Shown here: piece after piece, positions 51,800 through 61,108 of the stretch
How the letters are laid out: each line of letters starts with the position of its first letter
Position numbering within the stretch: the stretch's first letter is position 1
Translations under genes and position numbers: made by a program
Notes under the pieces: model-generated
Seen by the model: only the letters and a program-made list of their open reading frames with translations
The model's database searches: none
Told to the model about the DNA's origin: nothing
Origin: CALHVX01 sp964640725
GTDB lineage: Bacteria; Pseudomonadota; Gammaproteobacteria; Pseudomonadales; Azotimanducaceae
Direction: 5' to 3'
Assembly: GCA_964640725.1 (NCBI GenBank)
Contig: CAZXIJ010000015.1
Coordinates: 1 to 64,000, forward strand
DNA length: 64,000 nucleotides

Positions 51800-52840
51800 A
51801 TGGCAGAGCAAACGGCGCAGAATGCTGCGCGCAACCGGCGAATTCTGATCCGGGAGCTGCCCAAAGAGCAGCTCGCAGCGGAGCACTTCGAGATGGACGA
51901 AGTGCCCATCATGAAGCCCGGCGAGGGCCAGGTGCTGGTGCGCACGATCCTCTTGTCCCAGGACGCCGCGAACCGGGCCTGGATGCAGGGCGCAACCTAC
52001 CGCAGCGCGATTGCCGCCGGCGATGTGATGGCGAGCGGCGGCGTCGGGCAGGTTGTTGAGTCTGCCAGCGACCGCTTCCAGGAAGGTGATCTGGTCTGGG
52101 GCGATCTGGGCTGGCAGGACTACGCCAGCATCGACGCCCGGGCCCTGGCTCGGGTGCCCGGCCAGCTGCGCCAACTCAGCCATGCGATCTCGCTGCTCGG
52201 CGTCGCCGGCAAAACCGCTTACCACGGGCTCCTGAACGTTCCGGGCATCCACGCCGGCGAGACCCTGCTGGTTTCCGCCGCCGCCGGCTCCGTGGGCTCC
52301 CTTGTTGGCCAGATTGGCAAGATCAAGGGCGCCAGGGTCATTGGCGTCGCTGGCGGCGCTGAAAAGTGTGCCTGGGTCCGCGACGGCCTGGGGTTTGATG
52401 CATGCCTGGACTACAAGGCCGAACGCCCGGCACTCCGCGATCAGCTCGCCGAGGTGGCGCCGAAAGGCGTCGACGTTTACTTCGACAATACCGGCGGCAA
52501 CATCCTCCAGACGGCGCTGTTCGCGATGCGCATGAAAGGCCGGGTCTCCTGCTGCGGGGCGGTCTCCATGTATGACGGGCAACCGCAGCCCGGCCCCTAC
52601 GGTGTGCCCGGGCTCATCGTCACCAAACGGCTGCGGGTCGAGGGCTTTATCGTCTCGGACTTTGCCGACCGCGATGCCGACGCCGAGCATGATCTCGCGA
52701 CCTGGGCCGCCCAAGGCCAGCTCAAGGTCGTCGAAGATATCGTTGACGGGCTGGAAAACGCCCCGGCTGGCCTGATCGGTTTGCTGGCCGGCGAAAACCG
52801 CGGCAAGCGCATGGTGCGCGTTGCGCAGGATCCGACATGA
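51800..52840 (+). CDS. NADP-dependent MDR oxidoreductase (leukotriene B4 12-hydroxydehydrogenase/CurA-like), 346 aa
   Basis: Zinc-free MDR enzyme reducing enones or enoyl compounds. It shows the family's N-terminus (NRRILIRELPKEQLAAEHFEM), ASGGVGQVVES, GVAGKTAYHGLLNVPGIHAGETLLVSAAAGSVGSLVGQIGKIKGARVIGVAGG and VDVYFDNTGGNILQTAL, closely following bacterial CurA/prostaglandin-reductase relatives. ATG 51800 follows a GGAGGGGGG tract. Its TGA overlaps the next gene's ATG (ATGA), coupling it to the DUF3604 gene. Confidence 0.93.
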   Translation: MAEQTAQNAARNRRILIRELPKEQLAAEHFEMDEVPIMKPGEGQVLVRTILLSQDAANRAWMQGATYRSAIAAGDVMASGGVGQVVESASDRFQEGDLVWGDLGWQDYASIDARALARVPGQLRQLSHAISLLGVAGKTAYHGLLNVPGIHAGETLLVSAAAGSVGSLVGQIGKIKGARVIGVAGGAEKCAWVRDGLGFDACLDYKAERPALRDQLAEVAPKGVDVYFDNTGGNILQTALFAMRMKGRVSCCGAVSMYDGQPQPGPYGVPGLIVTKRLRVEGFIVSDFADRDADAEHDLATWAAQGQLKVVEDIVDGLENAPAGLIGLLAGENRGKRMVRVAQDPT

Positions 52841-54690
52841 GCGCCCGGCCGGGCCGCCCCACAGCGCTGCTCAAGGCTGCATGCCTTGCCGTGCTAGCCG
52901 GCGCTGCCGCGGCGGCCACCGCCGGCAACGCGCCAGGCGCCCGCCACCCGGACCAGGTCTTCTGGGGCGATACCCACCTGCACTCCCGCAACAGCGCAGA
53001 TGCCTATTCTCTGGGCAACCAGAACCTGTCGCCGGAAGACGCCTATCGGTTCGCGCGCGGCGAGCCGCTCCTGGACCACTCGGGAGCGCCGATCGCTCTG
53101 CGCCGCCCCCTGGACTTTCTGATCGTCTCGGACCATGCCGAGTACCTGGGCGGTTACTACGGCTTTACCGTGGGCGATCCCCGGATCAAGAACAGCGAGA
53201 TGGGCAAGCGCTGGACCGAGTGGATGGCCGAAGGCGATGCGGTTCGCATGATGGGCAGCTTCGTCGGCAGCATCAATTCGCCCAAGGAGTTCCCCCCCTT
53301 CGAAGAAAGCGTTCGACGCAGTATCTGGCAACAGGTCGCGCGCACCGCTGACGAGTTCAACGATCCCCATCAGTTCACGACCTTCACCGGTTACGAGTGG
53401 ACGTCCATGATCAACGGCAACAATCTGCACCGGGTCGTGCTGTTCGAAGACAGCGTCGACCGTGTCGGGCTCACGGTGCCTTTCTCCGCCCAGGACAGCA
53501 CCGACCCCCGGGACCTGTGGCGCGCTCTCGCGGGCTACGAAGCCAGCACCGGGGGCCGGGTACTGGCGATTGCCCACAACGGCAATCTGTCGAACGGCAT
53601 GATGTTCCCCAAGGAAACCGTTGACGGCGAGCCCCTGGATGCCGCCTACGCCGCGCTACGACGACGCTTCGAGCCCGTGTACGAAGTCAGCCAGGTCAAG
53701 GGCGATGGCGAAGCCCACCCAACCCTGTCACCGAATGATCCCTTTGCGGACTTCGAGAACTGGGATTGGGACAATATTGGCCGTACCGCCGAGAAAGAAG
53801 ACTGGATGTTGCAGCACGAGTACGCCCGCGGGGCACTGAAGCTCGGGCTGGCGCTCGAGGCCAGCCTGGGGGAAAACCCCTTTCAGTTCGGCATGATCGG
53901 CAGCACCGATGGCCACAACACCTTTACGACTACTGCCGAAGATGCGTTCTACGGCAAGTTTCCCGAATCGCAGCCCTCGCCAGAGCGGACCCGGGATTCC
54001 CAGGTCGCCGGCGTGCTCTGGAACAACGCGCTGCTCACCGCCTCCGGCTATGCCGCAATCTGGGCCAGGGAAAATACCCGGCAGGGCCTGTTCGATGCCC
54101 TGCTGCGCCGCGAGGTGTACGCCACCACCGGCTCGCGGATCACGCTCCGGTTCTTTGGCGGCTTTGAGTTCGATCCCGCACAGCACGAACTGCCCGACGC
54201 CGTTGCGCGCAGCTACGCCGACGGCGTGCCCATGGGCGGGGTGCTGACCGTGGGAAAGAACGCCAGCGCGCCGCGCTTTCTGGTCATGGCCAGCAGAGAC
54301 CCGATTGGCGCCAACCTGGATCGAATTCAGGTTGTGAAGGGGTGGCGCACTGCCAACGGCACCCTCAAGGAGAAGGTCTACGATGTGGCGCTGGCCGGAG
54401 ATCGCCAGCCTGACCCACGGTCCGGCATTGGCAAGGTGATCGGCACAACGGTGGACATCGAAGCCGCGACCTATCGCAACAGCATCGGCGCCGCGACGCT
54501 CACGGCGACCTGGCAAGACCCCGACTTCCGGCCCGGCGAGCGAGCGTTTTACTACGCCCGGGTGCTGGAGATCCCGACCCCTCGCTGGTCAACCTACGAC
54601 GCGGCACGCTTCAAGACCGATCGCCCGGACAACGTGCCGGCGACGATTCAGGATCGCGCCTACAGCTCACCGATCTGGTACCAGCCCTGA
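52837..54690 (+). CDS. DUF3604 family exported protein (PHP-like metal hydrolase), 617 aa
   Basis: A signal peptide (to about residue 29, ATAG) precedes a PHP-like domain with metal motifs FWGDTHLHSRNSADA, FLIVSDHAEYLGG, FTGYEWTS, LAIAHNGNLSNG and the later GSTDGHNT. These fit DUF3604, a family of unknown substrate often found beside amidohydrolase or sulfatase-type genes in marine bacteria. It is translationally coupled to the MDR gene upstream. Probably periplasmic. Confidence 0.9.
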   Translation: MSARPGRPTALLKAACLAVLAGAAAAATAGNAPGARHPDQVFWGDTHLHSRNSADAYSLGNQNLSPEDAYRFARGEPLLDHSGAPIALRRPLDFLIVSDHAEYLGGYYGFTVGDPRIKNSEMGKRWTEWMAEGDAVRMMGSFVGSINSPKEFPPFEESVRRSIWQQVARTADEFNDPHQFTTFTGYEWTSMINGNNLHRVVLFEDSVDRVGLTVPFSAQDSTDPRDLWRALAGYEASTGGRVLAIAHNGNLSNGMMFPKETVDGEPLDAAYAALRRRFEPVYEVSQVKGDGEAHPTLSPNDPFADFENWDWDNIGRTAEKEDWMLQHEYARGALKLGLALEASLGENPFQFGMIGSTDGHNTFTTTAEDAFYGKFPESQPSPERTRDSQVAGVLWNNALLTASGYAAIWARENTRQGLFDALLRREVYATTGSRITLRFFGGFEFDPAQHELPDAVARSYADGVPMGGVLTVGKNASAPRFLVMASRDPIGANLDRIQVVKGWRTANGTLKEKVYDVALAGDRQPDPRSGIGKVIGTTVDIEAATYRNSIGAATLTATWQDPDFRPGERAFYYARVLEIPTPRWSTYDAARFKTDRPDNVPATIQDRAYSSPIWYQP

Positions 54691-54715
54691 TCGCAGAGCT
54701 GGCACCCGGCCTGCC

Positions 54716-56608
54716 CTAGCGCGCGACGTAGGGCAGAATTTTCTCGACACACTCCTCGATGCTGAGGGCGCTGGTGTCGATCATAACCTCGGCAGTCTCC
54801 GGTGCCTCGTAGGGACTGTCGATGCCCGTGAAGTGCGGCAGATCGCCCCGACGGGCCTTCTTGTACAGGCCTTTGGGGTCGCGCTCTTCCGCCACCGACA
54901 ACGGCACGTCCAGGTAGATCTCAACGAACTCCTCGTCTTCGAACAGCATGCGCGCCATGTCGCGCTCGGAACGGAACGGCGAGATGAAAGCCGTGAGCAC
55001 CACCAGGCCGGCCTCGACCATCAGCTTGGAGACCTCGGAGATCCGGCGGATGTTCTCCACCCGATCCGCGTCCGTAAAGCCCAAATCCTTGTTGAGCCCG
55101 TGTCGAACGTTGTCGCCGTCCAGCAGGTAGGTCCGGATGCCCTGAGCGTGCAACGCCCGTTCGACCGCATCGGCAATCGTCGACTTGCCGGCACCGCTCA
55201 GGCCCGTGAACCACAGCACCTTGCCGCGGTGCCCGTTCAGGCGATTGCGCTCTGATTTGCCGATACTGTGCGCATGGTGATGCACGTTGGCCGCCCGGCG
55301 CAGCGCAAAGTTGATCATGCCGGCGCTCACCGTGGCGTTGGAGTACCGGTCGACCAGCACGAAAGCGCCCAGGCCCTGACAGTCCTTGTACGCCTCGAAA
55401 GGCACCGGCTTGTCAAAGCTCAGCGTGATTCGGCCAATATCGTTCAGCTCCAGCTTGGTGGAGTTGAGCTGCTCCAGGGTATTGATGTTGTAGCAGTACT
55501 TGATGTCGACAATGGTCGCGTTGATGCGCTGCGCGCCGATTTGCAGCCAGTACGAACGCCCAATGAATCCTGGCTCCTCGTCCATCCAGACCATCGACAC
55601 ATCAAACTGGTCGGAGACTTCGCAGGGATCATCGGCCGCGACGATCAAATCGCCCCGGGAGATATCGACCTCGCGATCCAGCGTCAGGGTGACGGCCTGG
55701 TCTGCAAGGGCCCGCTCGAGCTTGTCCTCAAACAGGACGACTTCCTTGATCGCCGCGGTGTGGCCAGACGGCAGCACTCGCACCGCGTCGCCAACCTTGA
55801 TACTGCCTGCGACCACGGTGCCAGCGTAGCCCCGGAAGTCCGAGCTGGTCCGGTTGACCCACTGCACCGGAAAGCGGAAGCCGTGCTCTTCTTTCGCCTG
55901 ACGAACATCCACGCTTTCCAGGAACCCGAGCAGCGTCGGGCCGTGATACCAGCCAGTCGCCTCGGACCGCTCAATGACGTTATCGCCCTTCAGCGCTGAC
56001 AGGGGAATCGGCGTGATCGATTCAAAACCGAGGTCTGCGGCGAAATTCCGGTAATCCTCGACAATCGCGTCGTACTTGCTCTGGTCGTAGCCGATCAGGT
56101 CCATCTTGTTGACCGCCAGCACCAGGTGCTTGATACCCAGCAAGGACACGATGAAAGAGTGCCGGCGCGTCTGGGTCAGCACGCCCTGCGACGCATCGAG
56201 CAACACGACCGCCACGTCGGCGGTCGAGGCGCCCGTCACCATGTTGCGCGTGTACTGCTCGTGCCCGGGCGTGTCAGCGACAATGAACTTGCGGCGATCG
56301 GTCGTGAAGAAGCGATACGCCACGTCGATCGTGATGCCCTGCTCACGCTCTGCCGCCAGGCCGTCGACCAACAGCGCGAAGTCGATGTCTTCGCCCTGGG
56401 TGCCCTGCTTCCTGGAATCGGCCTGCAACGCCGCCACCTGGTCATCGAAGACCATCTGGGCTTCGTAGAGCATGCGGCCGATCAGCGTGCTTTTGCCGTC
56501 ATCGACGCTGCCGCAGGTAATGAAGCGAAGCAGGTCCAGAGAGTTTTGAACCTCGAGATAGCGCTCGACGTCGTCTGTGGTGTTGATCTCGCTGAGTTGA
56601 GCGGCCAT
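54716..56608 (-). CDS. cysNC: Bifunctional sulfate adenylyltransferase subunit 1 / adenylylsulfate kinase, 630 aa
   Basis: The N-terminal CysN GTPase (GSVDDGKSTLIGRML P-loop, DTPGHEQYTRNM, NKMDL) drives APS synthesis together with CysD. The C-terminal ~190 residues are APS kinase (CysC) with GLSGAGKSTIADAVE, DGDNVRHGLNKDLGF and FISPFRSERD, making PAPS. Such fusions are common. ATG 56608 overlaps the cysD stop by one base (TAATG), so the pair is translationally coupled. Confidence 0.97.
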   Translation of the reverse strand: MAAQLSEINTTDDVERYLEVQNSLDLLRFITCGSVDDGKSTLIGRMLYEAQMVFDDQVAALQADSRKQGTQGEDIDFALLVDGLAAEREQGITIDVAYRFFTTDRRKFIVADTPGHEQYTRNMVTGASTADVAVVLLDASQGVLTQTRRHSFIVSLLGIKHLVLAVNKMDLIGYDQSKYDAIVEDYRNFAADLGFESITPIPLSALKGDNVIERSEATGWYHGPTLLGFLESVDVRQAKEEHGFRFPVQWVNRTSSDFRGYAGTVVAGSIKVGDAVRVLPSGHTAAIKEVVLFEDKLERALADQAVTLTLDREVDISRGDLIVAADDPCEVSDQFDVSMVWMDEEPGFIGRSYWLQIGAQRINATIVDIKYCYNINTLEQLNSTKLELNDIGRITLSFDKPVPFEAYKDCQGLGAFVLVDRYSNATVSAGMINFALRRAANVHHHAHSIGKSERNRLNGHRGKVLWFTGLSGAGKSTIADAVERALHAQGIRTYLLDGDNVRHGLNKDLGFTDADRVENIRRISEVSKLMVEAGLVVLTAFISPFRSERDMARMLFEDEEFVEIYLDVPLSVAEERDPKGLYKKARRGDLPHFTGIDSPYEAPETAEVMIDTSALSIEECVEKILPYVAR

Positions 56609-58101
56609 TAGAAGTAGCCCTCCTGCTTTTTCTGTTCCATGGAAGCGCTGGAGTCGGCATCGATCGTGCGCCCCTGACGCTCGCTCACGCGGCTCCGCAG
56701 CAGTTCCAGCACGATGCTGCTGAGGTCATCTGCGTCCGATTCGACCGCGCCGGTCAGCGGGTAGCAGCCGAGCGTCCGAAAGCGGACCTTCTTGAGCTGA
56801 ATCTCTTCGTCTTCGTGCAGCCGCATCCGATCGTCGTCGACCATGATCAGCGTGCCGTCCCGCTCCACCACCGGGCGCTCGGCAGCGAAGTACAGCGGGA
56901 CCAGCGGTATGGACTCGCGGTAGATGTACTGCCAGATGTCCAGCTCGGTCCAGTTGGACAAGGGAAAGACGCGAATGCTCTCGCCATCTCTCTTGTGGCC
57001 GTTGTACAGGTTCCACAGCTCTGGCCGCTGGTTTTTCGGGTCCCAGCGGTGCGCTTCGTTGCGGAAGGAAAATACCCGCTCCTTGGCCCGGCTTTTCTCT
57101 TCGTCCCGACGAGCGCCGCCAAAGGCGACATCGAACTTGTGTTCGTTCAGGGCCTGCTTCAGGCCCTGGGTCTTCATGACGTCCGTGTGCAAGGCGCTGC
57201 CGTGGTCAAAGGGATTCATGTCCCGATCCACGCCGTCCGGGTTGATATGCACCAGCATTTTCATGCCGCTCTCTTGTGCAATCAGGTCGCGAAAGCGGTA
57301 CATGGCCTGAAACTTCCAGCGGGTGTCGACATGCAGCAGCGGGAACGGCGGCGGGCTCGGATAGAACGCCTTGCGCGCCAGGTGCAGCATGACCGAGCTG
57401 TCCTTGCCCAGGGAGTAAAGCATGACCGGGTTCTGCGCCTGCGCCATGACCTCGCGAATGATGTGCATACTTTCCGCTTCTAGCCGGTCCAGGTGCGTCA
57501 GGCCGTTGGGGCCGTCACCGCTGCGCATGCGGGCGCCGTTCGCCTCGCTCGCCAGCCGGCCCTGCAGCCTCGGAAACGCAAACACGCCCAGCAGCGCTCT
57601 GGTGCCGCTCGGCAGAGCAATCTCGTGGGTCGCGCCGTCGGCGGTCAACGGGCGAAACAGGGACACCAGGTCGCCGTGCGGCCAGAACAGCGTCGTGCGG
57701 CCGGCCGCAAGGGCGTCAAGCCCCTGCAGCAGGGCTGCCTCCGTGGTCTCTTCCAGGTACACCCAACGCCGGGCCATGCGGCCATCGTTGGCGCACAGCA
57801 CCGTACCCAGCTCCGACTCGTGCAGCTGTACGACCAGACAATGCTGCCGGCGCTTGCGGGCGCGCTGCGAGAAATTGTCGATCACCAGCTGACGCCCTGG
57901 CGTGCCGCCAGCATCGCTCATGGCATTCAGGGCAACGGCCGGGGGCAGCAGGTTGGTCTGCTCGACATCCCGCTCTACGGTGCGCAGCGTCCTGCTGCTG
58001 CCCTCTGCTTCGAGGGCTTCAGCGAGCGCCGGCAGATCCCAGTATTTGATGTTGCTGTCGCTGTCGCAGCGGTTCGTGCGCGCGCTTGTGGGCCACTCCA
58101 T
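56608..58101 (-). CDS. cysD: Sulfate adenylyltransferase subunit 2 with novel ~200-residue N-terminal extension, 497 aa
   Basis: From residue ~201 (THLDRLEAESMHIIREVM) to the end this is a complete CysD, the PP-loop subunit making APS from sulfate and ATP (YSLGKDSSVMLHLARKAFYP, FDVAFGGARRDEEKSRAKERVFSFR, FPLSNWTELDIWQYI). Normal CysD is about 300 residues and begins there. The preceding 200 residues are in one open frame without stop, begin at ATG 58101 with GGAG eight bases upstream, and contain folded-looking sequence (RQHCLVVQLHESELGTVLC, WVYLEETTEAALLQGLDALAAGRTTLF) that I do not recognise. TTG 58143 is a longer alternative. Confidence 0.92.
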   Translation of the reverse strand: MEWPTSARTNRCDSDSNIKYWDLPALAEALEAEGSSRTLRTVERDVEQTNLLPPAVALNAMSDAGGTPGRQLVIDNFSQRARKRRQHCLVVQLHESELGTVLCANDGRMARRWVYLEETTEAALLQGLDALAAGRTTLFWPHGDLVSLFRPLTADGATHEIALPSGTRALLGVFAFPRLQGRLASEANGARMRSGDGPNGLTHLDRLEAESMHIIREVMAQAQNPVMLYSLGKDSSVMLHLARKAFYPSPPPFPLLHVDTRWKFQAMYRFRDLIAQESGMKMLVHINPDGVDRDMNPFDHGSALHTDVMKTQGLKQALNEHKFDVAFGGARRDEEKSRAKERVFSFRNEAHRWDPKNQRPELWNLYNGHKRDGESIRVFPLSNWTELDIWQYIYRESIPLVPLYFAAERPVVERDGTLIMVDDDRMRLHEDEEIQLKKVRFRTLGCYPLTGAVESDADDLSSIVLELLRSRVSERQGRTIDADSSASMEQKKQEGYF

Positions 58102-58240
58102 GCGGGGCTCTCCTGTGTCGTCAAATGCGAAATTAACACGCAAATACGGCAGGTCAGCCCGGTTTTACATCTCTGGCACGAAGTCTAAGGAGTCGACAAA
58201 CATTTGGCGACATACCCGACAAACAACCACAAAGGGCAGC

Positions 58241-59029
58241 TCAGCGCCCTTCGAAGGCCGGCGTGCGCTTGTCCATGAAGGCGGCAATGCCTTCTGCGCC
58301 GTCCCGGGTTGTCGCCATGGCGGCGATGGCGCGAGATTCCAGTTCCATTTGCGCCTCAAGCCCATGTTCGAAGGACTCGTTGAGCAGCGCGCGAGCCGCG
58401 CCAAAGGCGCGCGTGGGGCCCGCAGCGATCTGGGCAGCGAGCGCCTGCGCCGCGGGCAGGACCTTGTCAGGGGCCTCGACCTGATTGACGACGCCCCACT
58501 CCAATGCCTCCGCTGCAGTCAGCACCCGATTGGTGAGCATCAGCTCCCGGGTTCGCCGGTCGCCAATCTTGCGCGGCATAAAAAACGTTGAGCTGCCATC
58601 CGGCGAGAGCCCGGCATTGGTGTAGGCCATGGTAAAGCGCGACTTTTCGGAGCAGATTGCGAGGTCCGTCGCCATCACCATACTCATGCCAGCGCCGCCG
58701 GCGGTGCCGTTCACCGCGCCGATGATCGGCGCATCGGCTCGTGTCAGCCGCGAGATGGCCATGTGCAGATCGCCGGCCATTTGCATGAGCACTGCACGCG
58801 TCTGCGGCCCGGCCTTGGCCATCACGCCCAGGTCGCCACCGGCGCAGAACAGTTTGCCGGCACCGGTCAGGATCACCGCCCGCGCACCGTCCGTCTCGCA
58901 GCGGAGTGCGGCGTCTGACAGCTCTCGGGCCATCTCCGGGGACAATGCGTTGCCGACCTCGGGCCGGTTCAGAGTCAGGGTGGCGACGGTGTTCTCAATC
59001 TCGTAGCTGATACAGCTGTAGCTCGTCAT
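58241..59029 (-). CDS. Enoyl-CoA hydratase/isomerase family protein, 262 aa
   Basis: Crotonase-fold protein: LTLNRPEVGNALSPEM, FCAGGDLGVMAKAG (first oxyanion loop), INGTAGGAGMSMVMATDLAICSEKSRFTMAYTNAGLSPDGSSTFFMPR and the C-terminal trimer helix. Asp in the SPDGSS loop takes the place often held by Glu or Asp catalytic residues. It is the last gene of a three-gene operon; its ATG overlaps the stop of the lipoprotein gene upstream (ATGA). Substrate unknown. Confidence 0.92.
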   Translation of the reverse strand: MTSYSCISYEIENTVATLTLNRPEVGNALSPEMARELSDAALRCETDGARAVILTGAGKLFCAGGDLGVMAKAGPQTRAVLMQMAGDLHMAISRLTRADAPIIGAVNGTAGGAGMSMVMATDLAICSEKSRFTMAYTNAGLSPDGSSTFFMPRKIGDRRTRELMLTNRVLTAAEALEWGVVNQVEAPDKVLPAAQALAAQIAAGPTRAFGAARALLNESFEHGLEAQMELESRAIAAMATTRDGAEGIAAFMDKRTPAFEGR

Positions 59030-60093
59030 TCGCTCGCTCCGCCGGGGTTGGATTCGCCCGCTTGATCGGCATCCGCTTCCAGCTGCCGCGCGCCCTTTAA
59101 AATACCTTCCATTGAGTAGTTGCCTTCGTGGCAGGCGTATTCGAACACCTTTTCGGTCGTCGGCTTCCAGGAGTACTCACCGCTCCAGGCCTGCGTCCAG
59201 ATCGTCGGATCTTCGACGGTAAAGCGGTACCGCAAAGAGCCGTCAGGCTGGCGCTGAAAACGCTCTGTGACCTTCAGGTTCTCGTCAGCGCCACGCAATG
59301 CCGGTCGGGCAGAAAAGTTGGTGGTCTCCACCACCAGCGTATCGCCTTCCCAGCGACCCACGGCATCGCCGAGCCAGAAGCGCATGTTGGCCGGTCGGTG
59401 TTCGGCATTCATGCGCACGACCCGCGCGTCGTGAATCATCTCGGCCAGGATCAGGACGTGATCCTCGGTCTGCACAATCCGCTTATGGTTGTTGTAGAGC
59501 ACAGGCAACATCGGGGGTCCTGCGGTAGAGCCAAACCCGAGCAGGCAGCGCTCTGCCAGCGACAGGGTTTCCGGACCATCGTAGGGCCCGTGCGGCAGGT
59601 CAGTTTCCGAGACCCACCAGGCCTTGCCGGTGTTCGGGCGATACAGGGCGCGCCGGGACGCCTGCCATTCGCGCCCGGCCGCGGTCAGCTGCGGCCTGCG
59701 ACCGTTGGCCGGACTGACAATAATCGACGTGCGGAACTCGCCGTCGATATCCGTCGCCTCCTCGCCGGGATCGATCCAGAAGAGGTTGTAGCCGCCGACA
59801 CTGCCTGCACCCAGGGCTTCGTTGCCGTCGCCGCCCTCCGGGGGCGCTGCGCGGTTCGGATCCGAATCGGCGCTGTTTTCGGCGATCCGGGCTGCGGCCT
59901 CGGCGGCGATCGCCTTGGCTTCCTGAGCACTCAACGTCAGCTTGTCGCCATAGATCTCCGGGCGCTGCAGCGGCGTGATGGTCGCCGTGTCGTAGGTACC
60001 GCTCAGATCAGGGGGCGAAGCCTGCGGTCCGCTGCCCTGGCATCCAGCCGCCAGCAGCGCCAGGCAGGCTGCCATCGCAATTCGACTGTTCAT
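59026..60093 (-). CDS. Lipoprotein of unknown function, 355 aa
   Basis: The signal peptide ends in lipobox LAAGC (Cys18). The mature part contains NLFWIDPGEEATDIDGEFRTSIIVSPANGRRP and a C-terminal beta region ending EYACHEGNYSMEGILKGAR, typical of a widespread unnamed family; RWEGDTLVVETTNF, LKVTERF and FTVEDPTIWTQAW are shared with its upstream neighbour. No enzymatic motif is seen. Overlaps both neighbours by ATGA, so it is cotranslated with them. Confidence 0.83.
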   Translation of the reverse strand: MNSRIAMAACLALLAAGCQGSGPQASPPDLSGTYDTATITPLQRPEIYGDKLTLSAQEAKAIAAEAAARIAENSADSDPNRAAPPEGGDGNEALGAGSVGGYNLFWIDPGEEATDIDGEFRTSIIVSPANGRRPQLTAAGREWQASRRALYRPNTGKAWWVSETDLPHGPYDGPETLSLAERCLLGFGSTAGPPMLPVLYNNHKRIVQTEDHVLILAEMIHDARVVRMNAEHRPANMRFWLGDAVGRWEGDTLVVETTNFSARPALRGADENLKVTERFQRQPDGSLRYRFTVEDPTIWTQAWSGEYSWKPTTEKVFEYACHEGNYSMEGILKGARQLEADADQAGESNPGGASE

Positions 60094-60983
60094 GGGGTTT
60101 CCTCCGGGCCTGCTGCCGGCAGAGTCCGAGGCAAGGGCTCACGACGCCACTGTCCGTACATCAGTTCCTCCACAAACTCGACACACTTGAACTCCAGCAG
60201 CTGCGCATCGTCGCCAATGCGCCGATACAGGGGCATGCGAATCGTCCAGGGCCGGGAAAACACAGCCGGGTCCTCCAGGGTCGCTTCGTACATCAGGTGC
60301 CAGGGACTCATGGGTGTGTAGCGCTCTGTCACCTTTAGCGTTGCGCTCGCCTGGTTGCCGGCACGGTCGAGCCAGCTCTCGCCGTTCTGGCCAGTCACCT
60401 CGACCACCAGCGTATCGCCCTCGTATCGGCCCGCAGACCAACCCATCCAGCTGTCAACGGGCGCCTCGCCCGGGTCATCGAGAAACACCTCGCGCACCGC
60501 GCCCGCATACTCGTAGGCAATCATCAGCGCGTCTTTGCCCTGCACGATCTGCAGCGGGTACGGCATGTAGGTCGCCCGGGGCACGCCCGGCAGGTAACAC
60601 TTGACCTCCGGGTCCCGCGCCGCCCAGTGACGCCGGTTGTCCTGCGCCCGCGCCCGGGCTGCGGGCAGGTACGGAATTTCGCCGCCCACGACCGCGCCGA
60701 GGCTGGCCGGCACCGCAGCGACACTGCCCAGATGCAGCGTCTCGATGGCGGGAATCGGGCCGTGCGGACCTTCCCGCAGCTGCAGAGAGGCCGAGGCGCT
60801 GTGCGGCTCCAGGTTGTAGTGCGCGGCCCCCAGAGCCTGCCAGACACCGTTCAGGTCCGGCAGCGCCGTGCCCGGCAGCCGCGGAGCGCGATAATCCTCG
60901 GCCGCTGCGTGGACTGCGATCAGCAGCGACGCCAGCAGCAGGCCGGCACGACGCCCAAGACGCCCTCTCCCCAAAGTAACCAT
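60090..60983 (-). CDS. Secreted protein related to the adjacent lipoprotein, 297 aa
   Basis: The signal peptide (about 1-28, ending HAAA) is followed by LPDLNGVWQALGAAHYNLEPHSA, CYLPGVPRATYMPYPLQIVQ and RYEGDTLVVEVTGQNGESWLD, TLKVTERYTPMSPWHLMYEATLEDPAVFSRPW. The second half parallels the lipoprotein encoded immediately downstream, so the pair are probably diverged duplicates. ATG 60983 is used because the signal peptide starts there; GGGGGAG lies ten bases ahead. Function unknown. Confidence 0.82.
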   Translation of the reverse strand: MVTLGRGRLGRRAGLLLASLLIAVHAAAEDYRAPRLPGTALPDLNGVWQALGAAHYNLEPHSASASLQLREGPHGPIPAIETLHLGSVAAVPASLGAVVGGEIPYLPAARARAQDNRRHWAARDPEVKCYLPGVPRATYMPYPLQIVQGKDALMIAYEYAGAVREVFLDDPGEAPVDSWMGWSAGRYEGDTLVVEVTGQNGESWLDRAGNQASATLKVTERYTPMSPWHLMYEATLEDPAVFSRPWTIRMPLYRRIGDDAQLLEFKCVEFVEELMYGQWRREPLPRTLPAAGPEETP

Positions 60984-61075
60984 GCTCAAACGCACTCCCC
61001 CCTGTTCGTGCCGCGCGAACGATGCCCCGAAAGCGCTCGCGATCGGCCGTCGCGAAGCAAGTGGCGTTAGCCTAC

Positions 61076-61081
61076 TATATT
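61076..61081 (+). promoter_or_regulatory. Candidate -10 box for the SDR gene at 61109
   Basis: TATATT in an AT-rich island (TACTATATTTTTTTAG) that stands out in this GC-rich window, 27 bases before the ATG. No strong -35 is visible. Confidence 0.4.
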
Positions 61082-61108
61082 TTTTTAGTCGCAAATCGGG
61101 AACGACCC

